A stretch of DNA of 64,000 bases from Paraburkholderia kirstenboschensis (GTDB lineage: Bacteria; Pseudomonadota; Gammaproteobacteria; Burkholderiales; Burkholderiaceae), in the NCBI RefSeq assembly GCF_904848585.1, contig NZ_CAJHCR010000003.1:248001-312000 (forward strand), in the 5' to 3' direction. This document shows, piece after piece, positions 60,454-64,000 of this stretch. The notes below the pieces were generated by a model. The model did not search any database, was not told the DNA's origin, and saw only the letters and a list, made by a program, of their open reading frames with translations. The translations under genes and the position numbers were made by a program. The stretch's first letter is position 1; each line of letters begins with the position of its first letter.

Positions 60454-62439
60454 TCATCCGGCTCTATACACTGCCACGCCTTGTGGGTCTACAACACATG
60501 AGCCGATCACGAATGCGTCGTCTGCCACACCGTTAATCGTGTGCGCGGTGTCACCGTAGTTGAACAGATAGGTCAGCGCGCCGCGCCGGCTAATGCGGAC
60601 GCTTTCGCCGAGCTGCATCGTTTCGACGCCTGCGCGTTGCGCGATCTGCTCGAAGAGCCGGACCGTCAGCGCATCGTCGAACAGGCTGGCGAGGTAATGG
60701 AACGCACCGCTACGTATATACGCGGGGTGGCCGTCGGCGAAACGCGCCAGTACGTCAAAAGCATTCGTTTCATTGCTTTCGATGAAATCGCGCCAGTGAC
60801 GCGCGGCGCCGTCCTCTGCACTCGCGTCTTGCGTACCGGCAAGCCGCACGGGCTCCGTCACGTTCGGCCGCATCGATTCGACGCGCCACACACGCAGCGG
60901 CAACACGTCGGCGAGCGTACCCGGCGGCAGATTTGCGGGAATCTGCAAGTCCTGAGTCTTCGAGCCGGTGCGCGGCCCAAGCACGACCTGCGCGCCCGAG
61001 CTGGCAAGACGCGCGGCCAGATCCGCCGGCACGACCGGCAGCGGCGGCACGACGATCAGACTGTAGCCGTCGAGCGATGCATCCACCGGCACGACGTCGA
61101 CATCGAGACCTAATGCACGCAATGCCGAGTAGTACTCGAATGCAAAGCGTGGATAGTGAAAGTCCGCACCCTGCGGATGAATCTCGAACAGCCACTTCGC
61201 TTCATAGTCGTAGACGAGCGCCACTTTCGAACGGACCGCGGCATCGGCATGCGCATTAGCCGCGAGCACCGTGCGAATTTCCGAGGCGACTTGCGCGGCC
61301 TCGCTACCGCCGACGTCGAGGCGGTTATCCGGGGTATTCAGGCCCGCGTGCATCTGCTCCTGCGCGAACGGTGCCTGACGCCAGCGGAAATACGACACGC
61401 AGCCCGCGCCGTGCGCGAACGCTTCCCAGCTCCACAGCCGTACCATGCCCGGCAACGGCGCCGGATTCCACAGCGCCCAGTTCACAGGACCCGGTTGCTG
61501 CTCCATCACCCAGAACGGCAGCTTCGACATGCCGCGATACACGTCGTGATTGAACGACGCGAAATCCGGATGACCGCTGCGCAGCCAGCGCGCTTTCACA
61601 TCGGGCGCAAACCATTGTTCTTCTAGCGCGCCGAGCGGATAACTGTCCCACGCGGCAACGTCGAGATCGGCAGCAACCTTGTAGTGATCGAACTCGGTGA
61701 AGAGCTGCATGAAGTTATGCGCAACCGGCCGCCCCGGAGAATGCGCACGGATGATCTCGACCTGCATGCGGTTATAGCGCGCGACTTCGTCGGAGGCGAA
61801 GCGTCGGTAATCGAGCCGATGCGAAGGATGCGCCTCAGTCACAGTCGCCACGGGAGCGTCAATTTCGTCGAAGCTGCGGTACTCCATGCTCCAGAACACC
61901 GTGCCCCACGCGCGGTTTAATTCGTCGATCGTTTTGTAGCGTGCCTTCAGCCACTCGCGAAAACGCGCCACTGCTGCCGGCGAATAACTCACCACCGTGT
62001 GATGACAGCCGAACTCGTTGTCGGTCTGCCAGTACGCAACGGCCGGATGTTGACCGTAACGCTCCGCAATCGCTGTGCAAATCTTCTGCGAGGCCGCGAA
62101 ATACGACGGCGAAGAAAAGTCATAGTGACGGCGCGAGCCGAACGCGCGCGGCCGGCCATCCGCGCCAATCGGCAGGATATCCGGATGGCGGTCGATCAGC
62201 CACTTCGGCGGTGTGGCGGTGGGCGTGCACATCACGACTTGCAAGCCTGCGGCGCCGAGTACTTCGATTGCCCGATCGAGCCAAGCCCAATCGTATTCGC
62301 CAGGCGTCGGCTCGATGCGGCTCCACGCAAACTCGGCGATTCGCACCTGCTCGATACCGAGCGCTTCCATCCGGCGCGCGTCGTCTTCCCACATCGACTC
62401 GGGCCAGTGTTCCGGGTAATAACAGACTCCAAGGCGCAT
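60454..62439 (-). CDS. Beta-galactosidase, glycoside hydrolase family 42
   Basis: The 661-residue cytoplasmic protein has the GH42 start [23 protein letters not shown]. The acid/base Glu is in [11 protein letters not shown] (Glu142) and the nucleophile Glu in [13 protein letters not shown] (Glu313). A trimerisation domain (near 395-610) and a C-terminal beta domain follow. No signal peptide is present, so imported galactosides are split inside the cell. It is encoded between ATPase and binding-protein genes of the same operon. Beta-1,4/1,6-linked galacto-oligosaccharides from plant galactan are plausible substrates. Confidence 0.93.
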   Translation of the reverse strand: MRLGVCYYPEHWPESMWEDDARRMEALGIEQVRIAEFAWSRIEPTPGEYDWAWLDRAIEVLGAAGLQVVMCTPTATPPKWLIDRHPDILPIGADGRPRAFGSRRHYDFSSPSYFAASQKICTAIAERYGQHPAVAYWQTDNEFGCHHTVVSYSPAAVARFREWLKARYKTIDELNRAWGTVFWSMEYRSFDEIDAPVATVTEAHPSHRLDYRRFASDEVARYNRMQVEIIRAHSPGRPVAHNFMQLFTEFDHYKVAADLDVAAWDSYPLGALEEQWFAPDVKARWLRSGHPDFASFNHDVYRGMSKLPFWVMEQQPGPVNWALWNPAPLPGMVRLWSWEAFAHGAGCVSYFRWRQAPFAQEQMHAGLNTPDNRLDVGGSEAAQVASEIRTVLAANAHADAAVRSKVALVYDYEAKWLFEIHPQGADFHYPRFAFEYYSALRALGLDVDVVPVDASLDGYSLIVVPPLPVVPADLAARLASSGAQVVLGPRTGSKTQDLQIPANLPPGTLADVLPLRVWRVESMRPNVTEPVRLAGTQDASAEDGAARHWRDFIESNETNAFDVLARFADGHPAYIRSGAFHYLASLFDDALTVRLFEQIAQRAGVETMQLGESVRISRRGALTYLFNYGDTAHTINGVADDAFVIGSCVVDPQGVAVYRAG

Positions 62440-62450
62440 CCGAATGTCCT

Positions 62451-63602
<1,152 letters not shown>

Positions 63603-63639
63603 CGCCTCGACTCCGTGATTTAATCGGCTCGACCGCGGA

Positions 63640-63655
63640 GATTAAGCGCTTAATC
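63640..63655. promoter_or_regulatory. Perfect 16-bp palindrome, probable LacI-type operator
   Basis: GATTAAGCGCTTAATC is a perfect palindrome with the central CG of LacI/PurR-family sites. It lies between the galactoside operon (start 63602, minus strand) and a LacI-type gene (63793, plus strand). A shorter related GATTTAATC is at 63617-63625. It is likely bound by the adjacent LacI-type repressor. Confidence 0.7.
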
Positions 63656-63792
63656 AGCAGGGCCTAAAAAATCGATCGCTTGGGATCGTCGGGCCTGCCT
63701 GTCTCCGCTATCGTTTTGTCTGTGCGACAGATGGTGCCGCGCCTTGCCCGCCGATGCAAATGTCGGGCAACCATCCCAAATAATGAAGAGAC

Positions 63793-64000
63793 ATGCCCAC
63801 ACTTAGCGAAGTCGCGCGTCATGCCGGTGTCACGCCCGCCACCGTATCGAATGTGCTGCGCAATCGCGGGCGCGTCGGCGAGAGCACGCGTCAACGCGTT
63901 CTCGAAGCCGTCGACGCGCTCGGCTACCGGCCGCACCTCGCCGCTCGCGCGCTAGCCGAAGGCCGCGCCCCGACGCTCGCTTTGATGGTGTCGAGCATCG
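63793..64000 (+). CDS. LacI-family transcriptional regulator, 3' end outside window
   Basis: ATG 63793 follows GAAGAGAC. The frame stays open to the last base, so only the first 69 residues are visible. They form a LacI helix-turn-helix and hinge: PTLSEVARHAGVTPATVSNVLRNRGRVGESTRQRVLEAV, then DALGYRPHLAARAL. The hinge contains the Leu-Ala pair that inserts into the operator centre. It faces away from the galactoside operon, separated by a perfect palindrome, and should repress it. Confidence 0.9.
   Translation, partial: MPTLSEVARHAGVTPATVSNVLRNRGRVGESTRQRVLEAVDALGYRPHLAARALAEGRAPTLALMVSSI

Noticed and set aside
59008..60559. Long plus-strand frames over the repeat array and binding-protein gene
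   Set aside because: They are shadows of the minus-strand binding-protein gene; the 49-base period shifts frame in every unit and no family is matched.

Overview
The window is GC-rich, densely coded chromosomal DNA with short intergenic gaps and many ATGA start/stop overlaps. The gene set points to a soil or plant-associated betaproteobacterium of the Burkholderiaceae, most likely Paraburkholderia or a close relative: a homoprotocatechuate (hpa) meta-cleavage operon, MmsA, many MarR/LysR/LacI regulators, a GH42 galactosidase with its own ABC importer, and a CsbD/DUF1469/YqjK-type stress cluster. The genus is inferred from gene content and was not tested. No tRNA, rRNA, insertion sequence, integrase or CRISPR array was seen. 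The first gene enters from the left edge and the last (a LacI-type regulator) leaves at the right edge.

Layout. 1-6.9 kb: surface-polysaccharide operon (GT9, NodU/CmcH-type carbamoyltransferase, GT2, GT9, GT1-like enzyme, UDP-xylose synthase-like decarboxylase). 6.9-12.5 kb: RecQ helicase, a small acidic protein, a Zn alcohol dehydrogenase with a membrane partner, and a CsbD-like/DUF1469/YqjK-like membrane cluster. 13.4-17.9 kb: TonB receptor, YfiR-like periplasmic protein and a GGDEF-EAL protein in tight succession. 18.0-20.5 kb: MarR regulator, isochorismatase-like hydrolase and MFS exporter behind a 38-bp palindrome. 20.5-27.2 kb: MmsA, an MHS-type symporter, a sulfotransferase-like protein, a LysR regulator and a DSD1-type PLP enzyme.

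27.2-33.8 kb: hpaR divergent from hpaG1-G2-E-D-F-H-I, the lower pathway from homoprotocatechuate to pyruvate and succinate semialdehyde. 33.9-35.2 kb: ArsR regulator (apparently leaderless), SRPBCC protein, DUF1801 protein. 35.3-37.5 kb: TPR-glycosyltransferase fusion. 37.6-42.1 kb: DUF2946, TonB receptor and PepSY membrane protein carrying His/Met/Cys-rich segments, a candidate metal-uptake set. 42.2-51.9 kb: DUF2322, a secreted beta-propeller, DsbA/FrnE-like protein, SDR, PoxB-like ThDP enzyme, GST, periplasmic lactonase and a chemotaxis receptor.

52.3-56.9 kb is the most unusual part. A MotA/MotB-type stator pair lies directly downstream of a protein that joins a cyclic-nucleotide-binding domain, a winged-helix-like segment and a C-terminal stretch resembling the FliG motor domain. 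A second cNMP-binding protein, a thioredoxin-reductase fold without its redox CxxC, converges on the pair from the other strand. 57.0-63.6 kb: galactoside utilisation operon (ATPase, GH42, binding protein, two permeases) with a five-copy 49-bp hairpin array between the binding-protein gene and the permeases, and a perfect 16-bp palindrome upstream facing the LacI-type gene.
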